Shown: one piece after another, positions 9,436-18,243 of the stretch
Numbering within the stretch: position 1 is the stretch's first letter
Layout: each line of letters opens with the position of its first letter
From: Phycisphaerales bacterium
GTDB lineage: Bacteria; Planctomycetota; Phycisphaerae; Phycisphaerales; UBA1924
Assembly: GCA_007693785.1 (NCBI GenBank)
Contig: RECY01000021.1
Span: 1 to 64,000 of the forward strand
DNA: 64,000 bases
Direction of reading: 5' to 3'
The notes under the pieces: model-generated
What the model was told of the DNA's origin: nothing
The model's database searches: none
Seen by the model: the letters and a program-made list of their open reading frames with translations, nothing else
Translations under genes and position numbers: made by a program

Positions 9436-10461
9436 GTGACTCGAGAGCACAAGCTGGCGCTGATCATCGGGTTCTCCCTCGTGCTGATCGTGGGGGTTCT
9501 GGTTTCTGACCACCTGTCCCAAGCGAGCCGCGTGCAGCTCGACGGGTCCGGGAGCGCCGACGAGACGATGGTGGCGCTCGCGCCGATCGAGCCGGTGCGC
9601 CCCGCGCCGCGATCGGCGTACGCGAACCCCGCGCCCGCGCCTGCGGTCGAGCGTCTGCACGACCGGATCGGCGCCGCCGCGCCCGAGCCCCAAGTGGCGA
9701 GAACGCTGGACCTGCGTCCGCCGGAGACGGTCGAGCCGGCGATCGCGTCGGGTGATCCGGACGGCTGGCGTGTGGAAGTGCCCTCGCTGGAATTGGCGCT
9801 CGAAGAGCCCGTGGCGTCGCCCTCGCGCGACAGCCGCTCGCGAGCGCTGCGGGAGAACACCCTCGCCTTCCTGGAAGACGCGCAGAACGGTGCGACGGAG
9901 CTGATTCACCAAGGGGGGAACCTGCTGGAGCGGTTCGGGCAGGTGCCGGTGCCCTCGGCGTTGCAGGTCGTGCAACGCGAGACGCCGAACGCCGTCCTCC
10001 GCTACACGGTGCAGAACAACGACACGCTGTTCCGGATCGCCGAGGCGCACTACGGGGACGGGCATCTGTGGCGGGCGCTGGCGGACGCGAACGAGGGCCG
10101 AGTCGGGTCGAACGGGGCGGTGCGCGTGGGCGTGTCGCTCGTGCTCCCGGACATGCTCAACGGCAAGCCGGTGCTGGGCGGCTGGAACAGCGCCGGGACC
10201 CAGGCCGAGCCGCCGGCGCAGGCTTCGGCGCCGACCCCGGTGCCGACCCCGGCCCCGACGCCGAGCACGGCACCCGCGGCGGGCGAGGCTCGCGGCGCGC
10301 GCACGTACACGGTCCAGCGCGGGGACACGCTGGGCCGGATCGCGCAGCGTGAGCTCGGAACGGTGCGCCGGATGCGCGAGATCATCGACCTGAACCGGGA
10401 CCGCATCGACGACGCGGACGACATCCGCGTGGGGATGACCCTCCGCCTCCCGCCCCGCTGA
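9436..10461 (+). CDS. Membrane-anchored protein with two LysM domains
   Basis: A ~341-residue protein with one N-terminal membrane segment (about residues 6-24, LALIIGFSLVLIVGVLV), a low-complexity Pro/Ala-rich periplasmic stretch, a LysM domain at about residues 189-238 (YTVQNNDTLFRIAEAHYG) and a second at about 290-341 (YTVQRGDTLGRIAQRELG), separated by a Pro/Ala/Thr linker. LysM domains bind N-acetylglucosamine in peptidoglycan. A GTG at 9436 is chosen because it places the membrane segment at the N-terminus; the frame is open upstream but that part lacks any protein-like pattern. Placement between rsmH and ftsI suggests a role in wall synthesis at division; this is inferred. Confidence 0.85.
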   Translation: MTREHKLALIIGFSLVLIVGVLVSDHLSQASRVQLDGSGSADETMVALAPIEPVRPAPRSAYANPAPAPAVERLHDRIGAAAPEPQVARTLDLRPPETVEPAIASGDPDGWRVEVPSLELALEEPVASPSRDSRSRALRENTLAFLEDAQNGATELIHQGGNLLERFGQVPVPSALQVVQRETPNAVLRYTVQNNDTLFRIAEAHYGDGHLWRALADANEGRVGSNGAVRVGVSLVLPDMLNGKPVLGGWNSAGTQAEPPAQASAPTPVPTPAPTPSTAPAAGEARGARTYTVQRGDTLGRIAQRELGTVRRMREIIDLNRDRIDDADDIRVGMTLRLPPR

Positions 10462-10490
10462 TCGGGCCCGAGCCCGCGGAAAGGCGACGC

Positions 10491-10814
10491 GTGTTCGCGA
10501 AGCTGGTCGTGACGATCCTGGCGTGCGGGGCGTGCGGGGGCGCGCTGCTGTCGGTGCGTCACGCGCGGCTGCAGGCGGCGCACGAGATGGCCGAGGCGCG
10601 GCTGCGGATCCGTCATCACGAGCGGGATCTGCAGCGGATGCGCGCGGAGATCTCGATGCGGATCACACCCGAGCAGGTGGAGGCGATGTCGGTGATGCTG
10701 GGCCCGTTGCAGTCGGCGGTGCCGGAGGGCTGTGCGCCCGCGCCCCCGGCGTGGTGGTTGCCGGATCAGGTGGCGGAGCAGGCCGAGCGTCGCTCGGGCG
10801 AGGGGCCGGCGTGA
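10491..10814 (+). CDS. FtsL-like small bitopic division protein
   Basis: A 107-residue protein with a short cytoplasmic N-terminus, one membrane segment (about residues 4-22) and a charged helical, probably coiled-coil stretch (about 25-60: LQAAHEMAEARLRIRHHERDL), then a Pro-rich tail. Size, topology and position directly before ftsI match FtsL, although sequence identity across FtsL proteins is too low to prove it. The start is GTG at 10491. Its TGA overlaps the ftsI ATG by one base (TGATG), so the two are probably translationally coupled. Confidence 0.65.
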   Translation: MFAKLVVTILACGACGGALLSVRHARLQAAHEMAEARLRIRHHERDLQRMRAEISMRITPEQVEAMSVMLGPLQSAVPEGCAPAPPAWWLPDQVAEQAERRSGEGPA

Positions 10815-12931
10815 TGGGCGGGTGGTGGTCGCGTCTGCGCGGGTGCTCGCGTGCCGAGGCGGTGTCGGCGTGCGTGGTGCTGGGCGTCTTGGTGATGTTT
10901 GCGCTGTCGATGGCGGAGGTGGTCCGCCTGCAGACGATGCCGGACGAGCGTTTGCAAACCCGGATCGCGTCGCGCGAGGCCCGGGCGACGACGCCGGGGA
11001 TCCGCGGCGACATCCTGGACCGGCGCGGTCGTGTGCTGGCGACGACGCGTTTCGCGTGGCGTGTGTTCATCGACCCGGTGCAGCTGCCGGAGGAGCCGCA
11101 CGAGGTCATCGGGCGTCTGGCGGAGTTGTTGCAGGAGGACGCGTCGGCGGTCGGCGCGCGTGTGGTGGGGGCGTTGGCGTTGAACGCCGAGCGTGAGCGC
11201 GAGGCGGCGGCGGGGCGGCCCGCGGTCGCCGAGCCCGACGCGGGGGCGAGCCGCTGGCGTCGCGCGTGGACGGCCCTCGCCGAGGCGTGGGGGAGCGATC
11301 GCACCGAAGCCGCGGACGAGGCGCAGCGCGTGCGTTTGCAACGGTATCTGCGCGTGGGCCCCGTGCTGACCGACGCGCAGGCGGCCGCGGTGCGCAGCGA
11401 GCGCCTGCCGGGCGTCCACCTGGAGCGCGTGCCGGTGCGCGAGAGCCCGGGCGGGCTGCTGGCGGCGAATATCGTCGGAAAATTCAGCACCGACGCCGAG
11501 GGGCGGCTGGGTGTTGAGCGTTCGAATCACGAGACGCTCGAGGCCTCGCCGGCCGTCGCTCGGTATGCGCGGGACGCGCGCGGGCGGGCGCTCTGGATCG
11601 AGGCGGGGGACTGGGAGCCGATCCGTCGCGGCGTGCCGCTGGCATTGTCGATCGACCTGGAGTTGCAGCGGATCGCGATCGAGGAGCTGCGCCGCGGCGT
11701 GGAGCGAGCCGAGGCGCAGGGCGGGCGGATCATCCTGATGGACCCGTACACCGGCGAGATCTTGGCGATGGCCGACGTGCGCCGGGAGGCGCAGGGCGTG
11801 GTGCCGATCCCGTGGGTCTCGCGCGAGCTGGCCCGGGCGGACGAGCCGGAGTTTCCGGATTTCAACACGAGCCGTGCGCCGCGTTTGCTGGTGGTGCCGG
11901 AGGACGAGCGCGCGAAGCTGCACCCGGCGCTGGCGATCAACCGGTGCGTGGAGGCGATCTACGAACCGGGCTCGACGTTCAAGCCGTTCATGTGGGCGTC
12001 GGCGCTCGCGGCCGGTGTCGTGACGCCGGAGGAGATCATCGACACGGAGGGCGGCCGGTTCCGGACGTTCTACGGCCGATATCTGGAGGACGTGGTCAAG
12101 CGGGACCGCCAGTCGTGGACGGACGTGCTGGTGAACTCCAGCAACATCGGGATGGTGAAGGTGCTAGAGCGGATGGAGCCGCGCCAGGTGCATGGTTCGA
12201 TCGAGGCGTTCGGCTTCGGTCGGCGGACGGGCATCCCGTTGCCGGGCGAGCCGCGGGGGATGGTGACGCCGCTGCGGAGCTGGTCCCGGTTTACGCACAC
12301 GTCGGTGGCGTTCGGGCACGAGGTGGCGGTGACGCCGCTGCAGATGGTGCGCGGGTTCAGCGCGTTCGCGCGCCCGGGCGAGCTGGCGGGGACGCTGCCG
12401 ACGGTGCGTCTGTCGGCCTCGAGCGAGGCGGACGCGGATATCGCCGAGCGCGCGGTGCCCGCGTGGGCGGCGGTGCTGGCGCGGACGCCGATGGAGACGG
12501 TGGTGGACTCGATGCGTCAGCGCGAGGCGACCAAGCGCCGACGCGAGGGGCTGCCCGCGGAGCCGGAGGCGCGGTACCGCCTCTTTGGCAAGAGCGGGAC
12601 GGCGAAGGTCGCGGTGGGCGACCCGCCGGAGGGGATGCGCCGCCCTCGGGGCGTGCCGGCGTATCTGCCGAGGCAGTATCACTCGAGCTTCATCGCCGCC
12701 GGCCCGACCGAGGCGCCGCGCCTGGTGGCACTGGTGATCATCGACGACCCCGCGCCGGAGCTGGTGCGTCGTCGGGAGGCGTTCGGGTCGCACGTGGCCG
12801 GCCCGGTGGTGGGGCGCGTGATGGAGCGCGGGCTGCTCTACCTCGGCGTGCCCCCCAGCCCGTCTCGCACGCCGGGTGACGACGCCCCGGCTCCGCGGGT
12901 CGCGGGTGGTGGGCGGACCAACCAGCCATAA
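10814..12931 (+). CDS. ftsI: Division-specific peptidoglycan transpeptidase (PBP3-type)
   Basis: FtsI cross-links septal peptidoglycan in the periplasm. The 705-residue protein has an N-terminal membrane anchor (about residues 16-36), the dimerisation-domain entry RGDILDRRGRVLATT, and the transpeptidase motifs: STFK with the active Ser at about residue 387, SSN at about 442-444 and KSGTAK at about 593. It is longer than E. coli FtsI, with a charged insertion at about residues 130-165. ATG at 10814 is preferred; a GTG directly before it is possible. No murE, murF or mraY follows, so the classic division cluster stops here. Confidence 0.95.
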   Translation: MGGWWSRLRGCSRAEAVSACVVLGVLVMFALSMAEVVRLQTMPDERLQTRIASREARATTPGIRGDILDRRGRVLATTRFAWRVFIDPVQLPEEPHEVIGRLAELLQEDASAVGARVVGALALNAEREREAAAGRPAVAEPDAGASRWRRAWTALAEAWGSDRTEAADEAQRVRLQRYLRVGPVLTDAQAAAVRSERLPGVHLERVPVRESPGGLLAANIVGKFSTDAEGRLGVERSNHETLEASPAVARYARDARGRALWIEAGDWEPIRRGVPLALSIDLELQRIAIEELRRGVERAEAQGGRIILMDPYTGEILAMADVRREAQGVVPIPWVSRELARADEPEFPDFNTSRAPRLLVVPEDERAKLHPALAINRCVEAIYEPGSTFKPFMWASALAAGVVTPEEIIDTEGGRFRTFYGRYLEDVVKRDRQSWTDVLVNSSNIGMVKVLERMEPRQVHGSIEAFGFGRRTGIPLPGEPRGMVTPLRSWSRFTHTSVAFGHEVAVTPLQMVRGFSAFARPGELAGTLPTVRLSASSEADADIAERAVPAWAAVLARTPMETVVDSMRQREATKRRREGLPAEPEARYRLFGKSGTAKVAVGDPPEGMRRPRGVPAYLPRQYHSSFIAAGPTEAPRLVALVIIDDPAPELVRRREAFGSHVAGPVVGRVMERGLLYLGVPPSPSRTPGDDAPAPRVAGGGRTNQP

Positions 12932-13069
12932 CCCTGGTTTGAGCCCCGGTCTTTTGCTTGAATCACCGCCAATCGAGGTGTGAGATCGTCAGAATCAAGG
13001 GTTTTTGCGGGCTTTTTGAAAGGTATGGGTTCGGGGCGGGAAAATCCGGTGGGATTGTCGATTTTGCTC

Positions 13070-13098
13070 TTGCGACCCCCGATACGGGGTTGTATGCT
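13070..13098 (+). promoter_or_regulatory. Candidate sigma-70 type promoter
   Basis: TTGCGA (13070-13075) and TATGCT (13093-13098) are separated by 17 bp, upstream of the secreted-protein gene starting at 13281. The ~350 bp between ftsI and that gene holds no other gene. The leader would be about 175 nt long. Confidence 0.45.
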
Positions 13099-13280
13099 TC
13101 AGTGCTAACGGCTTGGGCCGAAGCAGTATGGGGTGTTCACACATGGAGTGATCACACCTGTTGCGATGCTTGAGTCCAGATTGAACTGGAGCGCGTCCGG
13201 GCGTGGCTTGGGCGCGGAGAGATCGGATTCCTCGCGTCGGCACTCACCGTCGCGGGTGCAGCAAAGAATTGGAGAGGGTC

Positions 13281-13964
13281 ATGATGCGGACTGCGGTGAC
13301 TATTGCGACGCTGGCGTCGATCGCCGGGCTGGCCTCGGGTCAGGTGGTATACACGGACACAGTGGGCGACACGTTCACGACGGCCGGGGACGGGATCCTG
13401 GACATCGTCCAGGTCGAAGTCTCCAACACGCTCGATGACATCACGTTCGTCATCACCGTGGACGGCGATGTGGACGCGACGGACTGGGGCAAGTACCTCG
13501 TCATCATCGACAGCGCTCCCGGCGGCGACACCGCGGGCAACGGCTGGGGCCGCCCGATCGGCATGAGTCAGGGCGCCAACAACTGGCTCGGCAGCTGGGT
13601 TGACGGCGGCAACGGGCTCGAGGCGTACAGCTGGGACGGCGGTGCGTGGCAGCTTGACGGCTCCACCAACGACGCCACCCCGGGCCTGAGCATCACCAAG
13701 GGCGGCAACACCGTCACCCTCACCGCCCCCCTCGCCCTGCTCGGCATCGTCGTCGGGCAGGACATCGAGTTCGACGTCTTCACCTCCGGCGGCGGTGAGG
13801 GCGACGGCGCTGTGGACAGCCTCGGCAACCCCGGGCAGCAGATCGGCGACTGGGGCGACTTCTCCGAAGCCTTCCCGCTGGTGTACACCGTCGTGCCGGC
13901 CCCGGGCGTGTTCGCCCTCGGCCTCCTCGGCGGCGTTGCGGTCGCGACCCGTCGTCGTCGCTGA
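13281..13964 (+). CDS. Secreted protein with PEP-CTERM-like sorting tail
   Basis: A 227-residue protein with a cleavable signal peptide (MMRTAVTIATLASIAGLASGQ) and an acidic, Gly/Asp-rich, mostly beta mature domain (VVYTDTVGDTFTTAGDGILDI). The C-terminus has PAPG, a hydrophobic run (VFALGLLGGVAVA) and TRRRR, the tripartite arrangement used by exosortase or archaeosortase-like systems in planctomycetes. ATG at 13281 is preceded by GGAGAGG. It has its own candidate promoter and a strong terminator, so it is a single-gene unit. The mature domain is not assigned to a known function. Confidence 0.8.
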   Translation: MMRTAVTIATLASIAGLASGQVVYTDTVGDTFTTAGDGILDIVQVEVSNTLDDITFVITVDGDVDATDWGKYLVIIDSAPGGDTAGNGWGRPIGMSQGANNWLGSWVDGGNGLEAYSWDGGAWQLDGSTNDATPGLSITKGGNTVTLTAPLALLGIVVGQDIEFDVFTSGGGEGDGAVDSLGNPGQQIGDWGDFSEAFPLVYTVVPAPGVFALGLLGGVAVATRRRR

Positions 13965-14026
13965 TCCGACCACGACTCGCCCCGCGCGGACGCCCCCGGC
14001 GTCGCGCAGGGCTCGCATCGACTCCG

Positions 14027-14063
14027 ACGGCCCGGGCGAACCCTTCGCCCGGGCCGTTCTTCT
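14027..14063 (+). terminator. Hairpin terminator after the secreted-protein gene
   Basis: ACGGCCCGGGCGA (14027-14039) pairs perfectly with TCGCCCGGGCCGT (14045-14057) around a 5-nt loop, followed by TCTTCT. It lies 60 bp after the stop codon at 13964. Confidence 0.8.
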
Positions 14064-14159
14064 GCGCCGACCGAAACGCCTTCCTGTTCCATGGCGCTCC
14101 CCGCTGATGTTCCGCTCGGGGCAGACGCCCGACCCCGTCTCGCGCCCCCGGGTACCTTC

Positions 14160-16310
14160 ATGTGCAGCATGCCGAAGCCGCCCACACGAACGAAGCCCTC
14201 TGGAAAAGCCGGCGCGACGCCGACGCTGAGCGCGCGCAAGAAGGCGCTGTTCATCGCGGTCTGCCTTGTGTTCCCGTTGGTGTTGGTGGTGCTCGTGGAG
14301 GCTGGGCTGCGGCTCGCGGGGTTCGGGGGTCGCCCGCCGACGCTGCGCGTGCTGGGGGCGGTCGATCCCGATCGCCCGGAGCTCGGGCGTGTGGTAACGA
14401 CGTCGACCGAGGGGCCGGGGAGTTTCTTTTACATGAACCGGGACCGCCCGGGGACGATCGAGCTGTTCAGCTTTGTGACGCCGAAGCCCGAGCGCACGTT
14501 CCGGGTGATGCTGTTCGGCGAATCGGCGATCAAGGGCTTCCCGCAGCCGCCGGCGTTCAGCGCGGGGGCGTTCCTGCGCGAGATGCTCGCGGACGCGATG
14601 CCGGAGCGGGACGTCGAGGTGCTGAACTTCGGCACGACCGCGATCGCGAGCTACCCGGTGCTCGAGATCCTGCGCGAGGCGGTGGCGTTCGAGCCGGACG
14701 TGGTGATCGTCTACTGCGGGAACAACGAGTTCTACGGCGCGTTCGGTGTCGCGAGCCTCAACCGCGGCGCGCGCTCGCCGGGGGCGATGCGCGCACAGCG
14801 ATGGTTTCAGACGAGGGGCATCGGGCAGGCGATCGGGGACTGGCGCGGGCGCGTGGTGCGGGCGCGACAGGACGCGGAGGCCGACGGCGCGCGCACGCTG
14901 ATGGAGACGATGGTCGGGCAGTCGTTCATCGGCGTGGATTCGCCGCTGCGGGAGGCGGCGGTGCGGAACCTTTCGCACAACCTGCGGGAGATGGCCGCGG
15001 CCTGCGACGCGATCGGTGTGCCGATGCTGCTCTGCACCCTGGCGAGCAACGAGCGCGACATGGCGCCGCTGGGCGAGCCGGACTGGGGCGACGCCGATCA
15101 GGCGGTGCGCGCGAAGGGCGAGGCCGCGCTGGTGCGGGTGCGTTCCGGCGAGTTGAGCCCGCGCGAGGCGGTGGACCTGCTCACGGAGGCGCACCTCGCG
15201 GCGATCGATCACTCGCTGCTGAGTTTCTTTCTGGGCCGTGCGAGCCTGGCGTTGTTGGAGGCGGAGGGTTCGGCGAATCTCGATCAGGAAGTCTTGTACA
15301 GCCGCTATTTTGAGGATGCAACACGGGACGACACGATGCCGTGGCGTCCGAACTGGCATACGGATCAGGCGATCCGCGAGGTCGCGGAGAAGACGTCGGC
15401 GATGCTCGTCGACGTGCTGGCGGCGTTCCGTGAGGCGTCGCCGGGCAAGGCGGTGGGGTGGGAACTGATGGACGACCACGTCCATTTCTCGCTCGAAGGG
15501 CAGCAGTTGCTCGCGCGCACGCTGGCGGGCGCGGTGCTGGAACGGGAGGGCTTGAGCGAGCGTGCGTCGAGGATGGCGAGCGACGAGGACTACCGCGCAC
15601 GACTCGGGGACAACCCTTTTGACCGCTACGGCGTCGCGCACCAGATGCGGGTGCTGCTGTCGGTGCCGTTTATGCGGGAGACGAACCCGGGGGCCGCGCC
15701 GCGTTTTGATGCGCGCGCACGGGCGTTGCGAAACGCGATGCCGAGCGGGATGGACGAGGTGCTGCAGCGCTGGCAGCGGGCCGAGACGCACACCGGCGGC
15801 GTGCGCCGTCCGCTCAGCGGGATGGCGGCGCGGGAGCTGCTGCGCCGGGGTGACACGGGTGCGGCCCGGGGGCTATTGAAGCCGGCGATCGCGAGCGTGC
15901 CCGCGTATTCATCGCTGCATCTCGAGTATGTGTATTTGGATCTCGCGTTGCGTGCGGCGGCGTCGGGGGGCGAAGCGCTCACGGGCGAAGACGCCGAGCG
16001 TGCGCGTGCGGCGATCGGGCGCGGGCGGTTCCTGATCCTGCAGGTGGGCGCGCGCACAGGGATGACCGAACGCAACATCGGGCGGTTGCACCAGTTGCTC
16101 GGGGAGTGGGAAGCGGCGCTACCGATGCTGCTCGAGGCGCAGCGCCGTCTCGGCGGGACGGACCGGGTGGCGGTCGATCAGGCGCTCGTGCTGAGCTATG
16201 TGCGACTCGGGCGACGGGGCGAGGCGCTGGCGGTGATCGAGCACGGCGTGCAAGCCAGCGGGGACTTCGGGCCGATGTATGAACGGATGCGCGGGATGTT
16301 GGGCGAGTAA
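14160..16310 (+). CDS. Membrane-anchored SGNH/GDSL hydrolase-like protein with helical C-terminal repeat region
   Basis: A ~716-residue protein. An N-terminal membrane segment (about residues 29-48) is followed by an SGNH-type domain: block I is GES with Ser at about 122, block III reads YCGNNE at about 186-190, and block V reads DDHVHFSLEG with Asp 438 and His about 442. The usual GDS is thus GES. The last ~150 residues are helical and TPR-like (ERNIGRLHQLLGEWEAALPM). Such proteins often add or remove acyl groups on glycans at the cell surface. Start codons at 14160 and 14169 are both possible. It overlaps nothing but is 25 bp from the carbamoyltransferase gene, forming a four-gene cassette with it, the SxtJ-like and the DUF5989-like genes. 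Confidence 0.85.
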   Translation: MCSMPKPPTRTKPSGKAGATPTLSARKKALFIAVCLVFPLVLVVLVEAGLRLAGFGGRPPTLRVLGAVDPDRPELGRVVTTSTEGPGSFFYMNRDRPGTIELFSFVTPKPERTFRVMLFGESAIKGFPQPPAFSAGAFLREMLADAMPERDVEVLNFGTTAIASYPVLEILREAVAFEPDVVIVYCGNNEFYGAFGVASLNRGARSPGAMRAQRWFQTRGIGQAIGDWRGRVVRARQDAEADGARTLMETMVGQSFIGVDSPLREAAVRNLSHNLREMAAACDAIGVPMLLCTLASNERDMAPLGEPDWGDADQAVRAKGEAALVRVRSGELSPREAVDLLTEAHLAAIDHSLLSFFLGRASLALLEAEGSANLDQEVLYSRYFEDATRDDTMPWRPNWHTDQAIREVAEKTSAMLVDVLAAFREASPGKAVGWELMDDHVHFSLEGQQLLARTLAGAVLEREGLSERASRMASDEDYRARLGDNPFDRYGVAHQMRVLLSVPFMRETNPGAAPRFDARARALRNAMPSGMDEVLQRWQRAETHTGGVRRPLSGMAARELLRRGDTGAARGLLKPAIASVPAYSSLHLEYVYLDLALRAAASGGEALTGEDAERARAAIGRGRFLILQVGARTGMTERNIGRLHQLLGEWEAALPMLLEAQRRLGGTDRVAVDQALVLSYVRLGRRGEALAVIEHGVQASGDFGPMYERMRGMLGE

Positions 16311-16335
16311 ACCGGGACACGGGAGAGTGGTGTTC

Positions 16336-18192
16336 GTGACGGCGATTCTGGGCATCTCGGCGTTCTACCACGACTCGGCGGCCGCGCTGGTGGTCGATGG
16401 TCAGATCGTGGCGGCCGCCCAGGAAGAGCGATTCACGCGCAAGAAGCACGACCACGCCTTCCCAATGCACGCGATCGACTATTGCCTGAGCGAAGCCGGC
16501 CTGCAGGGCGGGGACTTGGACTACGTCGCGTTCTACGACAAGCCGCTGCTGAAGTTTGAGCGTTTGCTGGAGACGTACCTCGCGTACGCGCCGCGGGGGT
16601 TCCGGAGCTTTGTGCGCGCGATGCCGCTGTGGCTGCGTCACAAGCTGCACCTGCCGCGGGTGATGCGGCGCGGGCTCGGTGGGGCGTACACGAAGCGGTT
16701 TGTGTTTACCGAGCACCACGAGAGCCACGCGGCGAGCGCGTTTTTTCCATCGCCTTTCGAAGCGGCCGCGATATTGACGCTCGACGGCGTCGGCGAGTGG
16801 GCGACGGCGAGCTTCGGCGTCGGACGCGGACGGACGATCGAGCTCTCGCACGAGCTGCGGTTCCCGCACTCGCTCGGGCTGCTCTACTCGGCGTTCACGT
16901 ATTTCTGCGGGTTCAAAGTGAACAGCGGGGAGTACAAGCTGATGGGGCTCGCGCCGTTCGGTGAGCCGCGGTACGCGGGGCTGATCCGCGAGAAGCTGAT
17001 CGACCTGAAGCCGGACGGTAGCTTCCGGCTCGATATGCGTTACTTCAACTATTGCCAGGGGCTGACGATGACCAACGCGCGGTTCGCGTCACTCTTCGGC
17101 GGCCCGGCGCGGTCGGCGGAGACGCCGATCACGCAGCGGGAGATGGACCTCGCGGCGAGCGTGCAGGTGGTGACCGAGGACGTCGTGCTCGCGATCGGCA
17201 GGCACGTGCACGAACGCACGGGGATGCGGGACCTCTGCCTCGCGGGTGGCGTGGCGTTGAACTGCGTCGCGAACGGGCGGCTGCTGCGGGAGGGGCCGTT
17301 CGAGCGGGTGTGGGTGCAGCCGGCGGCCGGCGACGCGGGCGGGGCGCTCGGCTCGGCGCTGTTTGTCTGGCATCAGTTGCTGGAGAAGCCGCGGGAGGCG
17401 AGCGCGTGGTCGGGCGCGGGCGGCGATGCGCAGCGCGGCTCGTTGCTCGGCCCGGCGATCGAGACGGGCGAGTCGCTCGAGCGTGTGCTGTCGAGCGTGG
17501 GCGCGGTGTCGCGCCGGTATGAGGACGACGAGGAGTTGGCTGAGCGTGTGGCGTTGTTGCTCGCGAGCGGGAAGGTGGTGGGGTGGTGTCGCGGGCGGAT
17601 GGAGTTTGGGCCGCGGGCGCTGGGCGCGCGGTCGATCCTGGGCGATCCGCGCAGCCGCGAGATGCAGTCGCGGATGAACGTAAAGATCAAATTCCGCGAG
17701 AGTTTTCGCCCGTTTGCGCCGGCCGTGCTCGCGGCAGAGGCGGGCGATTGGTTTGAGCTTGGGAAGAACGCGGACAGCCCGTACATGCTGCTGGTCGGTC
17801 CGGTCGCGCCGGGCAGGCGTGTCGCGCACGAGAACGGCGATGCGCGTGCGGCGGGTCTGGATCGCGTGCGCGAGGTGCGCAGCCAGGTGCCAGCGGTGAC
17901 GCATGTGGACCACTCGGCCCGCGTGCAGACCGTGGACCGCACGCGAAACCCGGGGTTCAGCACACTGATCGAGGCGTGGCATCGGCTGACGGGGTGCCCG
18001 GTGCTGGTGAACACGAGTTTTAACGTGCGCGGCGAGCCGATCGTGGCGACGGCCGCGGACGCGTACCGGTGCTTCATGGCGACGAATATGGACGCGCTCG
18101 TGGTCGGGGATCGGCTGCTGCTGAAGGAGGATCAGCCGGGGTGGACCGAGCACGAGGTGGACGAGCACCTGGCGAAGTTTGAGCTGGATTAG
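16336..18192 (+). CDS. Carbamoyltransferase, NodU/CmcH family
   Basis: NodU/CmcH enzymes use carbamoyl phosphate and ATP to carbamoylate a hydroxyl on a sugar or natural product. The ~618-residue protein has the full two-domain form: ILGISAFYHDSAAALVVDG at the start, EEHHESHA-like TEHHESHAASAFF, LTLDGVGEWATA, GLAPFGEP, LAGGVALNCVANGR, and the C-terminal YrdC-like part with EFGPRALGARSILGDPR and NTSFNVRGEPIV. GTG codons at 16327, 16330 and 16336 are possible starts; 16336 best fits the family beginning and the upstream GGGAG. It is followed by SxtJ-like and DUF5989-like membrane genes, the same trio as sxtI-sxtJ-sxtK in saxitoxin clusters. The acceptor here is unknown. Confidence 0.93.
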   Translation: MTAILGISAFYHDSAAALVVDGQIVAAAQEERFTRKKHDHAFPMHAIDYCLSEAGLQGGDLDYVAFYDKPLLKFERLLETYLAYAPRGFRSFVRAMPLWLRHKLHLPRVMRRGLGGAYTKRFVFTEHHESHAASAFFPSPFEAAAILTLDGVGEWATASFGVGRGRTIELSHELRFPHSLGLLYSAFTYFCGFKVNSGEYKLMGLAPFGEPRYAGLIREKLIDLKPDGSFRLDMRYFNYCQGLTMTNARFASLFGGPARSAETPITQREMDLAASVQVVTEDVVLAIGRHVHERTGMRDLCLAGGVALNCVANGRLLREGPFERVWVQPAAGDAGGALGSALFVWHQLLEKPREASAWSGAGGDAQRGSLLGPAIETGESLERVLSSVGAVSRRYEDDEELAERVALLLASGKVVGWCRGRMEFGPRALGARSILGDPRSREMQSRMNVKIKFRESFRPFAPAVLAAEAGDWFELGKNADSPYMLLVGPVAPGRRVAHENGDARAAGLDRVREVRSQVPAVTHVDHSARVQTVDRTRNPGFSTLIEAWHRLTGCPVLVNTSFNVRGEPIVATAADAYRCFMATNMDALVVGDRLLLKEDQPGWTEHEVDEHLAKFELD

Positions 18193-18203
18193 TTTATGAA
18201 GCC

Positions 18204-18229
18204 GTGGCACGGGGGAGATGCCCGTGCAC
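18204..18229. repeat. Short GTGGCAC hairpin between carbamoyltransferase and SxtJ-like genes
   Basis: GTGGCACGGG pairs with CCCGTGCAC (one bulged base) around GGAGATG. The reverse strand reads CACGGGCATCTCCCCCGTG, closely matching the 26-nt hairpin at 37088-37113. It sits just before the ribosome binding site of the SxtJ-like gene and might influence its translation. Confidence 0.6.
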
Positions 18230-18243
18230 GGGGAGTTAGACCG

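Noticed and set aside
13152-15791. Very long open frame on the minus strand (879 codons) opposite the secreted protein and SGNH genes
   Set aside because: It is a GC-bias shadow: the translation is Arg/His/Pro-rich without family features, while the plus-strand frames have clear motifs, signal peptide and ribosome binding sites.
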